Shown here: one piece after another, positions 33,005-43,639 of the stretch
Layout of the letters: every line of letters starts with the position of its first letter
Position numbering within the stretch: the stretch's first letter is position 1
Assembly (NCBI GenBank): GCA_016271365.2
Contig: CM057453.1
Location: forward strand, 1,091,815,001 to 1,091,879,000
DNA from: Neoceratodus forsteri
Lineage: Eukaryota; Chordata; Ceratodontiformes; Ceratodontidae
DNA length: 64,000 nt
Direction: 5' to 3'
The notes under the pieces: model-generated
The model's database searches: none
Told to the model about the DNA's origin: nothing
What the model saw: the letters and a program-made list of their open reading frames with translations, nothing else
Made by a program: the position numbers and the translations under genes

Positions 33005-33497
33005 TGTACTATTGGGGGTCATTCCAGAGGTGTGGCCTAATGGAGGAGATATCCTCAGTCAAGATAAAACAGTTATGCAAGAATGTACCATAACAGTAGC
33101 TCTTCAAGAAAATCTGCATTAGGCATGCTGTATCCTACCTCCCTCCTTCCCCCTATTTGGTCTCATGAGGGTTATATCAGATGTTGTTCCTAAAGCCTTA
33201 CTCCATTCATCATGTGTTTTTTCCAGTTCCATTTCGTGTTTGTTGCCTAGTGCTGGTCTACTCTCCTAGTTTTTCATGGTTACAGGCCCTTGGAGATTAA
33301 TATTTGACAGTGAACTGCGGAATGATGGGGCCGCCAGTGTTCTACGAGCATCGATGCTGCACGTCATTGTGGGTGACCCTTGACTAGCAAAAAAAATTAC
33401 CATGTGGTCTGGACACAGATGACTTACAATTCCTAGGTGTGAACTAATAGAGGAGATTATCTTGAAGATATACTAGTCTAAGTTCTTACTTAACTGT
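33005..33497 (+). repeat. D internal complementary region and right ITR
   Basis: ICR about 33008-33135: aggtgtggcctaatggaggagatatcctc...aaacagttatgcaagaatgtaccataacagtagctcttcaag. The first half is complementary to the D left end (11114-11160) and the second to the D right end (33430-33497). The right ITR (33335-33475) has gactagcaaaaaaaattaccatgtggtc. Confidence 0.8.
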
Positions 33498-34118
33498 TTT
33501 TTGTTTTTTTTATGTGAATCCTTTGCTTCGCCACCCATCTCAGTATCATCACTCTCCCAACCCAGTTCATAGTAACCCCTCATTTGGCCCATCTATGTTG
33601 CATGTACCTTGAATAACTTATAAACACTGTTCAGCGCTGTGCGAAGTTCCTCATCCTTTCCATTCTCGCCCACCCTGAATGATTATAATTTTGGTTGATG
33701 TGAGATTACTGTCATTCTGGCTGAGCAGTGAGACTGGAAAGGATGTACAGTATGTACCATTGGACAGTGTTTATTTTTGGTATGTACTACTGAAAAGGAC
33801 CACTAGGGGGTACTAAGGACCAGATTGGGGAGGGTGGTGGGCCTGGGGGTAATGGTGTACATTTCAGAAGCATGGTATATGTCTGTACTGTTACCGCATC
33901 TCTTTTGGTTATAACAGCATCTTCTCAAGTTCTTTTGAACTGTTATGGCACACTAAGGAAGACATTTAAAACCATAAGAGATGCTAAACCCGTCCATATA
34001 AACGTAAAAATCATTTTAAAGACTTTTTTAAAAAAAATGGTAAAATGCTTCCTTAGAATGAAATTAGAGAACTCCATATGTAGTAATTGGACAGGATCAG
34101 CTGAACTTAGAACTCCAG
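33498..34118. other. Unassigned 620 bp between D and A4
   Basis: AT-rich, with no recognised gene or element. The longest frame (33872-34162) has no recognisable motif and runs into A4. 34064-34113 is a diverged copy of 40379-40426 on the far side of A4. Confidence 0.5.
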
Positions 34119-34302
34119 AGATCTTACTTCAAGGGGGCTCTTGCAATAGACAACACCGGTAAGACTGAAGCCACCAGGCTCCAGGACCACACGGAAAACT
34201 TCTAGCTAGCAGTCTATCACAGGGGACTGCCCCTGCCGACGTCAGTACACTGACATCCACCTATCCTATAAAGGAGGCAGTCCCCAAATCCTACCTTAGT
34301 TC
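34119..34302 (+). repeat. A4 left inverted terminal repeat
   Basis: Contains ggctcttgca, ggaccacacggaaaac, ctagctagcagtctatca and tatcctataaaggaggcagtcccc. It is the reverse complement of 39925-40110 with scattered mismatches. The tataaa-like stretch within it (34265-34271) is a possible promoter element, but this is only a motif match. Confidence 0.85.
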
Positions 34303-34459
34303 CTTTCCCGTCAACCCATGCACAGAGGACCTCCACAGATGCCTACTTCAGTCGACTGCCATTTTGCTCGCGTTTTATCCACAATTTATTTCTTTAACTA
34401 CCGCTAGTAACATCGAATTTTCGGTGTTTTCTTTCTCAAGTTTGTTTTCTTCTCTAGCC

Positions 34460-36540
34460 TTGTCTTCTGACAGACTGATGAAGTGTGTCTGTGGCAAGCA
34501 GATACCTTCCAAAGATGGTCATTCTTCCTGCCTGTTCAGGCCCCAACCATGACAGCGAGGCCTGCCAGGACTTCAGCCAAGCCACACAGTGACATTGCTT
34601 GAAGACTTTGGATAGCAACCTACTAAAGCAGAAATTGGCAGCGATGGAGAAGGGCTTCAGACTAAGGGCTCTTCATCCTCCGTGGCTCAGTCTTCTGGGG
34701 CAAATTCTTCTTCCCTGAAGGAGAAGAAATTGAGTGGAAGCATAAACACCAGGACAAGCACCAGGACCATCCTCTGTCAGCCTCTCGCCATGGTTGCTGC
34801 ATAAACTGGCTTCCACCTCTGGGTCTTCCTCCCATGGAGGTCGGTTCCCTCCTTCCTCGGCAGCCCTCACTCCCTCTGGGCTGCTGGTGGTGCAGTCACC
34901 TGCCCTCATCTCTATTTCGGGCGACAGATCTTTGGGGCAGCATACTGAGTTCCCTGCCTCCTAGCCCTTGACGCTCAAGCTCTTGGCAATCACGGGCCTT
35001 CAGCCAGTTGGCTTGGCTGGGGTTGGAACCTTGGGTGGCGGGTCTTTGTCTGTTGCGTCCCCCTCCCCCTAGTCGTCACATTGCCTTAGTCAGTCCCCGG
35101 CGCTAGCCCTTCCAGGCATCACCTGAAGTAAGCGCGTGCCTCTTCCTCCATGCAGGCGATGCCTCTGCCCCTGCCTCAGGGGAATTCTCCATAGACCCCT
35201 GCCTTGCCTTTGGGGCCAATGTCTACTACTTTGCCAGAGCGACGCAGGCCTTTGTCTTTCAGGCCGGCTACGCCATCACCTCTGCTGACAACTCCTCAAC
35301 TGTCATCACCTCGGTCCCAACCTACACCACAGTCTACACCTGCTGGCCCTCCTCAGGATTAAGAAAGCACTGCCCTTCTCTGGATCCTTAGCCAGAACTA
35401 GGTGGGCCTACACCAGGGTACCCTCCTCCTGAGTATCCTTATCCACCCCATAATCCTCCTCCACCAGTGGGTTATAATTCCCTGTTTAGAGCATGAAGGT
35501 CCTTCATGCAGAATAAAGAGCACCAGGCGACCTTCTCCCCCTCATCCTTCCTGTGACCCCCAAAGGACTCAGACCCTAGCAACCCCCTGTACCACAGGGA
35601 CTTCTGGGGGGTGCTCTGAGAACTTGAGCCGGCATACGGGTGACTGTCTCCCTCCAACGACGGTCCCTGATAGTAATCAGTCTAGAGACAACTCTTCTTC
35701 CTCAGAGCCGTCTGAGGACTCCAGGGGTTCCTCTGAAGGTCAGGAGCATCCTAAGGAAACCCCTAAGTCTCCCCTGACAATCCTTCTTTTCTTGACTTTG
35801 TGTCATAGCCAATCCCTCATGGGATGGGAAACTGAGGAGCTTGAGCCGGAGCGCTGTCACCTGGCTATATACCTCATGGGGGAGACCATCCCTTGGTGGT
35901 ACCTCCTTTAAATTGATTCTTAAGAAGATGTTACTAAGTGGTGTGGAACCCTTTTTTCTCCACCCCAGCTTTGGCCAAGAAGGCAGATCACCTTTATCAT
36001 GCGCCAGTGGGCAAGCCCTTCCTTGGTAAGCATACCATGGCAGACTCGGTGATCATGAACACGGTCCATGACTGTATGAAGAAACCCAAGCATCTCCATA
36101 CCCACCCCTCTGACAAGGAGTCTCGCCAACTGGACCAGTTGGACAATCGTATGTTTGCCTCCTCCATACTCGCTGTTCGGGCTCTTAATTACTTAGCCCA
36201 CATGGTACAATGCCAGAATGCTCTCTGGGATCAAGCAAGGGATCTTGTTCAAACCCTCCCTGAGGACTCTACCAAAATGCAGTTGGCCCAACTCAAGAAG
36301 TCCTGATCGGACATGGACAGCCATGTACTGAGGGAGGCATATGACACTGTTGATGCTTGCGGGCGTGGGGTGGCGGCAGGAATCTGCCTTCACCCCCATT
36401 CATGGCTCATGGTGTCTGGCTTTGCACCTGGTATTCCGGCCAAAATAATAAATGCCCCTTTTCAGGGTTCTGTCTCATTTTTTTGGGGGGGATGCCAGGA
36501 TATTATCTCCGCCTCCAGAATTGGGTAAAGCCCTTAGGTC
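34460..36540 (+). pseudogene. A4 gag
   Basis: The N-terminal Cys/His motif CVCGKQIPSKDGHSSC is at 34484-34530. By comparison with A5 (ATGTCTTCA...), the start codon position reads TTG in A4 (34460), so the original ATG seems lost. The middle is Pro/Ser-rich with stops. 35938-36306 is open and has ADSVIMNTVHDCMKKPKHLH, DKESRQLDQLDNRMFASSILAVRALNYLAH and CQNALWDQARDLV. The core follows at 36330-36500 (EAYDTVDACGRGVAAGICLHPHSWLMVSGFAP in parts, then APFQGSVSFF). It would package the RNA. Confidence 0.85.
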
Positions 36541-36819
36541 GATGCATTCCCTCTACCAGTCCCAGCCTAGGTCTTCCCAGCATCAGTCTTTTCATCAATC
36601 CTCTCGCCAGCCCTCCAAAGGCCAGCAGTCGAAAGGGCCCTTTAAGCGCAAGGCTAAAACCCACCAACCAGAGTGGTTGCCCCTGGAGCACTCACGGCCG
36701 CTCTGCCCACCCCAGGATCCAGTGCCTGACTGCTTGCCCAACCCCACCTCTCCTCCAGCAGAGGCCTTGGGGGAGGCAGTCGGGGTTAATTCTTCCTCTT
36801 CCTCTATGGGTGGCGAACT

Positions 36820-37469
36820 GTAACCTCAGATCAATGGGTGCTGCAGATTATCGAACGGGGTCATACCCTCGAATTTCTGGATCCCCCACCGGAAAGCCTT
36901 CCCATGTGCCCCAGGCCCCATCTCCCTCATTCAGGTAGAGATTCAGGCACTTCTAGCAAGGGCCATAGAATCGTCCCTCTGGCTCAAAGAGGAAAGGGTT
37001 CCACTCCCAAGCCTTCCTCATCCCCAAAAACAGGAGACATAGGGCCGACTCTGGACCTCAGCCCCCTGAACCTCTACTTAGAGTAAAAGTGCTTCAGGAT
37101 GGTCACCCTCCAAGGGCTGTTGCCCCTCCTTCAACAGGGGGACTGGCTCTCTTCCTTGGACATGCAGGATACCTATCTTTTATATCCGGGTATTTCCGGC
37201 CCTCTGCCGCTTCCTCCATTTCTGCTTCCAGGGGGACCACTTTCAGTTCAGGGCACTCCCTTTTGGCCATTCCTCGGCACCCTGAATCTTTACCAGTGCC
37301 TGGTGGTGATAGCGACAGCCGTGAGGGGACCAGGCTTCTATGTGCTCCTTATCTAGACAACTGGCTGTTGACAGCCCCTTCCAGAGACCTCTTGCTGCAG
37401 ACCCTGGAAGGTACCTTTCGGCTTTTCCAGGCCCTAGAGATCACAGTCAACCTGCCAAAGTCTTGTGTG

Positions 37470-37500
<31 letters not shown>

Positions 37501-38570
37501 CAGGCCAACGCCTCCAGCATATTGGAGTGGTCCTTCTGGACTCGTCCTAGGGCAAAGCCTTCCTGCCGATGGACAGAGTTCTTTGTAGTGAGGCCCGGCT
37601 AGTGTCCTCCAGCCTTCAGTTACCAGCCAGAGCCTTACTCCGCCTGTTAGGGCACATGGCAGTGGCTATAGTCACAATTCCCTGGCCTGCCTGCATATGA
37701 GGGTCCTCCAGTGGACTCTTCGGGTCCAATGGGAGCAACGCATCAACAACCGGGATCAGCTAGTGATGGTCTCAGACTCAGTGAGGAGGACTCTGGAGTG
37801 GTGGCAGAACCCTTCCAGTCTTCTGCAAGGGGTCCTCATCTGAGCTGTGTCCCCCTCAGCAGATTCTAACTACGGATGCCTCGGGCCTGGGCTGGGGTGC
37901 TCACTTAGCCGACCGTCAGACCCAGGAGACCTGGTCCAAGTCTGAGCAACATCTCCACATCAGTATACTGGAGATGCAGGCAGTTCTTTATGCTCTGCAG
38001 GCCTTCCAGACTTGCAGTCTTCCTGGCCCACTGCTGGTTCAGACAGACATGTCTGTAGTCTACTACATAAACAGGGGCACTCATTCCTACCCCTTTGTCA
38101 GGAGGCAATGAGAGTCTGTTACTGGGCCACGAACATGACCTTGAACCTCAGCCACCGAGGCTTCCAAAATGCCCTGGCCAACAGTCTCAGCCAGTCCAGG
38201 CCAAGGACTCATAGAGTGGAACTCCCTGTCCTCTTTGGTCGAAGATCTCTTCGACAGGTGGGGCTATCCAGAGTTAGACATTATTGCATCCCCACTCAGT
38301 GCCAAGCTGGCACTTTTCTGCTCGCTTGATACAGGGCCTGGTGTTTTCTGGCATGACGTGTTGTTCCTTTCCTGGCAGGGGAGGTTCTAGTATGCCTTCA
38401 CCCTATTTCCCGTTCAAGCTTCACATAGCCCCCTAGTGGCCATGACAGATTTGGTTCCCTCTACTACAGCAGCTGGCAGTGTATCCTCCAGTACCCTTGC
38501 CCCTGTGCACAGGCTTGCTCTCCCAGGAACAGGGCACCCTGGTCCATCCCAACCTCAAGTCTTTACATCT
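36820..38570 (+). pseudogene. A4 pol: RT, RNase H, MT-like region
   Basis: Starts near SDQWVLQIIERGHTLEF (36825). RT fingers GDIGPTLDLSPLNLYL, palm SLDMQDTYLLYPG, and the catalytic box PYLDNWLLTAP near 37345-37375 (Asp-Asn rather than Asp-Asp). The thumb is disturbed by a CT microsatellite. RNase H at 37860-38110 keeps TTDASGLGWGAHLA, LEMQAVLYALQAF and QTDMSVVYYINRG, so all three acidic sites are present. The MT-like block at 38220-38480 (VEDLFDRWGYPELDIIASPLSAKLALF) is broken. Frames change at 37087, about 37350, 37553 and 38110. Confidence 0.85.
37471..37502. repeat. (CT)n microsatellite in the A4 RT thumb
   Basis: A CT tract interrupted once by cc, lying where other copies encode the Pro-Lys-Ser / Gln-Arg-Leu-Gln link of the RT thumb. 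Confidence 0.9.
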
Positions 38571-38579
38571 CCATGCGTG

Positions 38580-39622
38580 GCTCCTACAGACGTAGCTATT
38601 GCTTGTTTTGGTGTTTCTTTCAGGGTCACTGATGTCCTTGTGGCTGCTAGAAAGGCTTCCTCCAGAGCCACTTATGCCATGAAATGGAAGTGCTTCTTGC
38701 TATGGGCCGCTGCTCGCCACCTGGATCCCTTCACCTGTCTGGCAAATCTGATCTTGGAGTACCTGTTCTCCCTTTCGGATTCAGGCCTGGGGTACTCTTT
38801 TCTTAAGGTGCACATTTCTGCCATCGCTGTGTACCATGCACCTATTGAGGGCAAAGCTGTTGCCCAGTTGGAAGTATCCCACATGTTCTTGCGGGGTATC
38901 CTGCATCTGAAGCCCCCCATTCGGGACCCTGTTCCTCCATGGGACCTTCTTTTCATGTTGTGAAAGCTCATTCTGCCTCTCTTTGAGTCAGCCGCGAGTT
39001 GTGAGCTGCACTTTCTGTCATGGAAAGTGTTATTTTTAGTTGCTGTTACTTCAGCTCGGAGGATTTCTGAGCTTAAGGCTCTGATGTGTAAAGAGCCTTA
39101 CCTAATTTTTCACAAAGGGTGTCTTTGCATACTAATCCTAAGTTTCTGCCTAAGGTGTTGTCAGAGTTCGCACTAAACCAGTCTGTCCACCTGCCTGTTT
39201 ATTTCGCTGAGTATTCTAATCAGGGGGAGGCCTTACTGCATACTTTTGATGTTCATAGGGTGCTTCGTTACTATACAGATTGCACCCAACCAGTTAAAAT
39301 TACTGATCAGTTGCTTGTTTCATTTGCCCCCAAGAGAGAAGGGGTACCTGTTTCGTAACAGTGTTTGTCGAAATGATTGGCAAATTGCATTGTCTGCTAT
39401 TACCGTACGTACAGCAAGCCCTTACGTGGGGCAGTTAAGGGGCACTCCACCAGAGGAATGGCTGTCTCTGCCGCCTGTTTGAGGAATGTGTCTGCTGTGG
39501 ACTTCTGTGCAGCTGCCACTTGGAGTTCTGTTCACACTTTTGTCCGCCACTATAGTCTGGCCATTGCTTCCAGACACAGGGCCAGTTTCGGACTCCCAGT
39601 CCTTCAGGGTCTTCTTTCCTGA
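38580..39622 (+). pseudogene. A4 tyrosine recombinase
   Basis: 38436-38963 covers ARKASSRATYAMKWKCFLLWA and RDPVPPWDLLFML. Then SARRISELKALMC near 39050, TNPKFLPKVLSEFALNQSV (39119-39358 open) with DVHRVLRYYTD, and 39377-39622 with GHSTRGMAVSAACLRNVS and HTFVRHYSLAIASRH, ending at a natural-looking stop. First Arg, HxxR and Tyr are all intact. Only a few stops and shifts (38961, about 39110, 39356) separate the parts, so this is the best YR of family A here. Confidence 0.9.
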
Positions 39623-39696
39623 ATTTTCGGCTGATACTTTCTGCCTCCTCCTGGCTGCTCTTTGGGACAGGTTCCAGTATTGCTTAGGACTCCGTC

Positions 39697-40136
39697 CTAC
39701 TGGTGTTGCCTGCTGCAAGAGCCCCCTCAAAGTAAGATAGTACAGTTACATAAGAACTTACCCTAACAGTAGATTTTCAAGAGGAGCTCTTGCAGCCGGT
39801 GCTGCTTTCCCTCCCTCCTTCCCCTGATGGTTGTTTCTCCTTCACATTTATTCTACTTTTCCCTTGGCTTTGAGGAACCACACAGTTCTTCTTTTTGCAC
39901 CTTATGCACTGGGTCTCGGTGGGAGAACTGAGGTAGATCTGGGGACTGCCTTTATAGGATAGGCAGACATCGTGTGCTGAAGTCAGCGGGGGTGGTCCCC
40001 ATGATAGACTGTTAACTAGAGGTTTTGCGTGTGTGTGTGGTCCTGGTGCCTGACAGCTTCAGTCCTACTGATATTGCCTGCTGCAAGAGCTCCGATCGAA
40101 GATCTACTGTTATGGTATTTTCTTACATAACTGTAC
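39697..40136 (+). repeat. A4 internal complementary region and right ITR
   Basis: ICR 39697-39810: ggtgttgcctgctgcaagagccccctcaaagtaagat, then tagtacagttacataagaacttaccctaacagtaga, then ttttcaagaggagctcttgcagccggtg. Together these are the complements of the two element ends joined head to tail, as expected for a template that bridges a circular form. The right ITR ends ttacataactgtac at 40136. Confidence 0.85.
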
Positions 40137-40438
40137 TTTTAGGAACTGCTAGCATGAGACACCCTTTTATGGTTATTATAGATCGAGGGAGCACTCCCAG
40201 TCAGAGCGCTCCTTTCCTCTGCATGTGGGACTCCTGTTCTGTGAATAATAGTCTCTCACACAGCTGCCCTGGAAACTGGCACATTGGTGGAAGGATTTTT
40301 TTTTTAAATTGTAATATATTATTGGCCAATCTTGAGCAATAATATTAATACCACCGACGAGTGAGACCACTGTGACGGTTAGAGAACCCCATGTGTAGGA
40401 ATTGGACTATGTCAGCTGTACTTAGCATGAAAGACCCT
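40137..40438. other. Unassigned 300 bp between A4 and B3
   Basis: No gene. It contains a T-run (40297-40305), AT-rich sequence, and 40379-40426, the diverged copy of 34064-34113. Confidence 0.5.
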
Positions 40439-40565
40439 TTCTAGGGGCATGGATATGGTGTACTATCCACACTCTGGCAGTCTTCTTTCCCTTTAAATCT
40501 ACTGGACATCTTCAAGGTAGCTTCTCACCCACCCAGGAGGTATGCTCTCGGATCTTCCTTTCTGC
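40439..40565 (+). repeat. B3/B5 left inverted terminal repeat
   Basis: ttctaggggcatggatatggtgtactatccacac, ctttaaatctac and cacccacccaggaggtat match in reverse complement the right end at 51770-51895. Confidence 0.8.
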
Positions 40566-40724
40566 TGGAAGAGTAAGGTTTTGTCTTTCACAATTCTTTG
40601 TGCAGTGGAGGCCTAATCTAAGTGTGCCATTGGCACACATGTTTAAAAACTACTTTGTGAGTATATTAGATTCCATTTTGTGGTTGAAGCCACTATAGAC
40701 TGAGAGGAATCCAAATAGGGTCCG

Positions 40725-42990
40725 CAATTTAAGCGTTGCATACAGTGCAACCAGAAGATGTTGGGAACGGACCTGCACACTTCGTGTATTTATTACCTTG
40801 GGGCAGAACACGAAGTGGACACCTGCAGCCTCTGCAAGACCTTTTTGCTGTTGTCTCTCAAACACTGCTATGTCCATAGTCTTCTCGATCAGCCGAACAG
40901 AACCCTGGTTCATTCCAAGGATACCCGCAAGGTGATCACTGCAGCTGCGGGATCTGTGGCCCAGCTTGCAGCGATGGAAGAGGTGGCGGCTCAGGCTGCG
41001 GAAGAGGCCTTGTCAGTCTCAGCACTACTCTGGGATCTTACGGTACAAGTGTAAGTCCCTTCAGGGAGGGCCTCTCCCACCACAGCAAGAAGAAGAAAGC
41101 TAAAAAGTCCCACCATCGGTCATGGGACCGGGAACGAGCCACTGTTCCCACTCCTGCGATTTCCTCAACTGCTCAGCAGCCATTGAGCACTCTTGCTTCA
41201 GCTGAGCCAGTTTTAGTTGAGGGTCAAACCATTAGTTCATAGTAACCCCATTGGGCTTGTTGGCCATGACACAGGCTGACCAGGCGGTCGACCCATTGTT
41301 GGAAGGGGTTGAGGACTACTCAATCTCTATGTCCACTGTCCTTTTGTGTGTCTCTCAGGAGGGTCAGGGCAGTCAGTGGACCCCTCTGTCTCTTCTCAGA
41401 AACTTCTTCCCACTGGGGTCGTGCAGCAGGAACCGGTCTGTGTGATCAACAGAGGGTCCCTCCACCTGCTTTTCCCCGCCATCAGCAGTCTAGTTGTTGG
41501 GCACGGTTGAGGGACTCCTCATACTCTGGCTCTTGCTCATCAGGGAGGCGCCACTGCAGTCACTCTTTCTCCTCTTGTCATCCATCAAGAGATGTTCTGT
41601 TGCAAGCTGTGTTGGTGCTGAGGACCTGCTGTGGCAGCAGTGGGCCTTAGTTGGGCAGGGTGAGGGTCTTACCCTGGACCCCAGCAAATCCTTGGTTGCT
41701 GCGGTCCGGCTGATATGGTCCTGCTGATACAGGTGTTGCTGACACCTGCCTCTCACCCAGTTAGGGTGGAACCACTGCCACGGCAGTCGATGCAGGGAGC
41801 CCCCACCAAAGACTCCCATCTGGCTACCAGCTTGCCAGGCTTGTCCATGGAGATTGCCTACTCAAACTAATCCAGAGTGGTGCATGGCGAGAAACAGCTG
41901 AGGGCCATGTTTTGAAGAGTCGCCCTCTGACTCCAGTGGGTCCTCCATGCAGTCCTCTAGGACCATTGGGTTCGACCATGAATCTTCCAAAGGGCCGACC
42001 ACTGACCAAGGGCTGGTGTCCTTTGTTCATATTGTTATCTGAGTCCATGGAGATCCCTCTGGAACCAGTTCACAGGAGGGCTAAATACTCCCTCACTGAA
42101 ATTGCAGACAGGGATGAATCCCTGAGGAGCACCTTCCCAATTGCTGAAGCCATCCTGGGACGGGCTCTGGCAGCTCCCAGCCTTCCTATACAACACCCTC
42201 AGCCCATATGGTCTGCAAGTATGCAGTCCCTAACAGCACCTTTTCTGGTTTCTTGGACCACCTCTTGGCCAAGGGGTTGGTGGCTGACTCTGTCTTCCAG
42301 AAAACTGGCAATGTTAGGAATGTGGACAACCCCCTGGATAAGGAGTCTTAAAAGCTTGACCACACAGTGGAGAAGGTCTATGCTGTATCCTCCCTGGGCC
42401 TCTCTCAGGTGAGGAATGCCCTGATGATGACCAGCTGTGGTCACTGTCTGATGGGAGTCTTGGACCATGTCCATCCTTGCCTCTTTGCTGACTTTCAGAT
42501 TGCAGTTAAGGTGGTCAGAGGCTAGGGTCAAGCGCTGGCTAAGCACAAACTCCAGACAGCCTTGGGCATCGACTCTTGTGCGCCTTCTGTGGCAGTGACT
42601 GTCGCAATGCATTGCAGGACCCAGGTGCAGATCTCCACCTTTGCAGCTGACACCCAGCACAAAATTGGCCAACATTCCCTTCTTGGGTACCAAACTCTTA
42701 GACCCAGAGGTGGAAGGGCATCTAACCAGGGTTGGGAAGTCCAGTGACTCCCTAGATTTTGTGACCTCTTCTCAGTAAGACTAGAAGGGGCATAAGCTGA
42801 AAATGAAGCCCTTTCATTTGCTGCTCTTTCAACCACAGCAGCCCCAACAGGGGCAATTTCAAGCTTGGTGCCCCAAGTCCAGGATCGTTGGCCAGGGCCC
42901 AAAGAACAGTGGAGGTAGGGGTGGTGGTGCCCCTCCGGCAGCAGGTGCTTGTGCTTTCTCCAAAGCTGCACAGTGATGGGTTGGGAGAGT
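40725..42990 (+). pseudogene. B3 gag
   Basis: The finger region at 40728-40845 (FKRCIQCNQKM in pieces, then EHEVDTCSLCKTF), then SKDTRKVITAAAGSVAQLAAMEEVAAQAAEEAL (40915-41010). The C-terminal block at 42045-42400 has EIPLEPVHRRAKYSLTEIADRDE, and the HTVEKVYAVSSL equivalent near 42360. The last part (to about 42990) contains Gln/Pro-rich sequence as in B1. Many stops. Confidence 0.8.
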
Positions 42991-43068
42991 GTCTACCTTC
43001 TGCCTGCGTAGTCCCTTCCTCAACTGCCTGATTTGGGGGGTGGGGCAGTTTCACCACTTCTGCACAAC

Positions 43069-43422
43069 TGGTCCATCATCACTCCGGACAGATGGGTGCT
43101 AGAAGTGGTGAGCAGAGGGTTGCCTCTCAATTGTGAGGTTCTCTTGCCGTTCTGTCCCAACGCTCCAAGCGAGTCTGTAGTGTCGCAGGACACAATATCC
43201 TCCCTCAGAGAGGACATTACTCAGCTTCTTGAAAAAGGAGCCATAGTCCATGTCCCAGACTGCACAGCAAGTCAGGGCTTTGTGTCCAGGTACTTCCTGG
43301 TTCTGAAACAGACAGGGGGCTGGTGCCCCATACTGGGTCTTCTTGATCTAAATCAGTTTTTGAGGAAGCACAAGTTCGGGATGGTCACTCTGATCCCCAT
43401 TATTCCATCACTGGAATAGGGC
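43069..43422 (+). pseudogene. B3/B5 RT, N-terminal part
   Basis: Open at 43033-43419: TPDRWVLEVVSRGLPLNCE, SLREDITQLLEKGAI, and GFVSRYFLVLKQTGGWCPILGLLDLNQFL in pieces (the K-TG-RPI-D block with Arg changed to Cys). It ends VTLIPIIPSLE at the B4 junction. The continuation is at 49195. Confidence 0.9.
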
Positions 43423-43605
43423 TTCTAGGGACATGGATATGTTGTTCATCCACACTCATTGGCAGTATCCTTGCCGCTTTAAATCTTGCCGGAAGGTCTT
43501 CAAGTTTGCTCCTCCCACCCACCCGGGTGGTATAACTCTCGGCTCCGCCCCATGACGCCAGATCTTCCTTACCGCTTGGAAGCTCAGGTTCCCTCCTTAA
43601 CGCTC
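43423..43605 (+). repeat. B4 left inverted terminal repeat
   Basis: Near-perfect reverse complement of 49010-49180: cactcattggcagtatccttgccgc, ttgccggaaggtcttcaag, cacccacccgggtggtataactctcggctccgcccc. This is the cleanest ITR pair in the window. Confidence 0.95.
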
Positions 43606-43639
43606 TGCGTTTGTGACTGGTTCCTATTTCTCCGTTTGC

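Larger units (their letters stand above)
11114..33497 (+). mobile_element. DIRS retrotransposon D, split by nested insertions
   Basis: A single element whose parts lie at 11114-14952 (left ITR, gag, RT), 20656-21909 (RNase H, MT-like, YR start), 23813-23893 (YR middle) and about 32531-33497 (YR end, ICR, right ITR). Removing the inserts leaves about 5.5 kb, the usual size for this window. Evidence that the parts belong together: the protein order continues across each gap without repetition, and the left end (11114-11290) is the reverse complement of the right end (33335-33497), with shared gctagcaaaaa, ccatgtggtc / ccgtgtggtc and aggtgtg-a-taat-g-ggaga. The inserts are a 589-bp retroposon, E (with B1 and A3), B2, and F (with C and LINE1). 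Confidence 0.85.
34119..40136 (+). mobile_element. DIRS retrotransposon A4, uninterrupted, near full length
   Basis: The best-preserved full layout in the window, 6.0 kb with no insert: left ITR 34119-34302, gag, RT, RNase H, MT-like, YR, ICR 39697-39810, right ITR 39925-40136. The ends are defined by the ICR, whose halves are complementary to agatcttacttcaagggggctc (left) and ctgcaagagctccgatcgaagatctactgt (right). All genes are broken by point mutations or small indels, so it is an old, dead but structurally complete copy. Confidence 0.9.
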
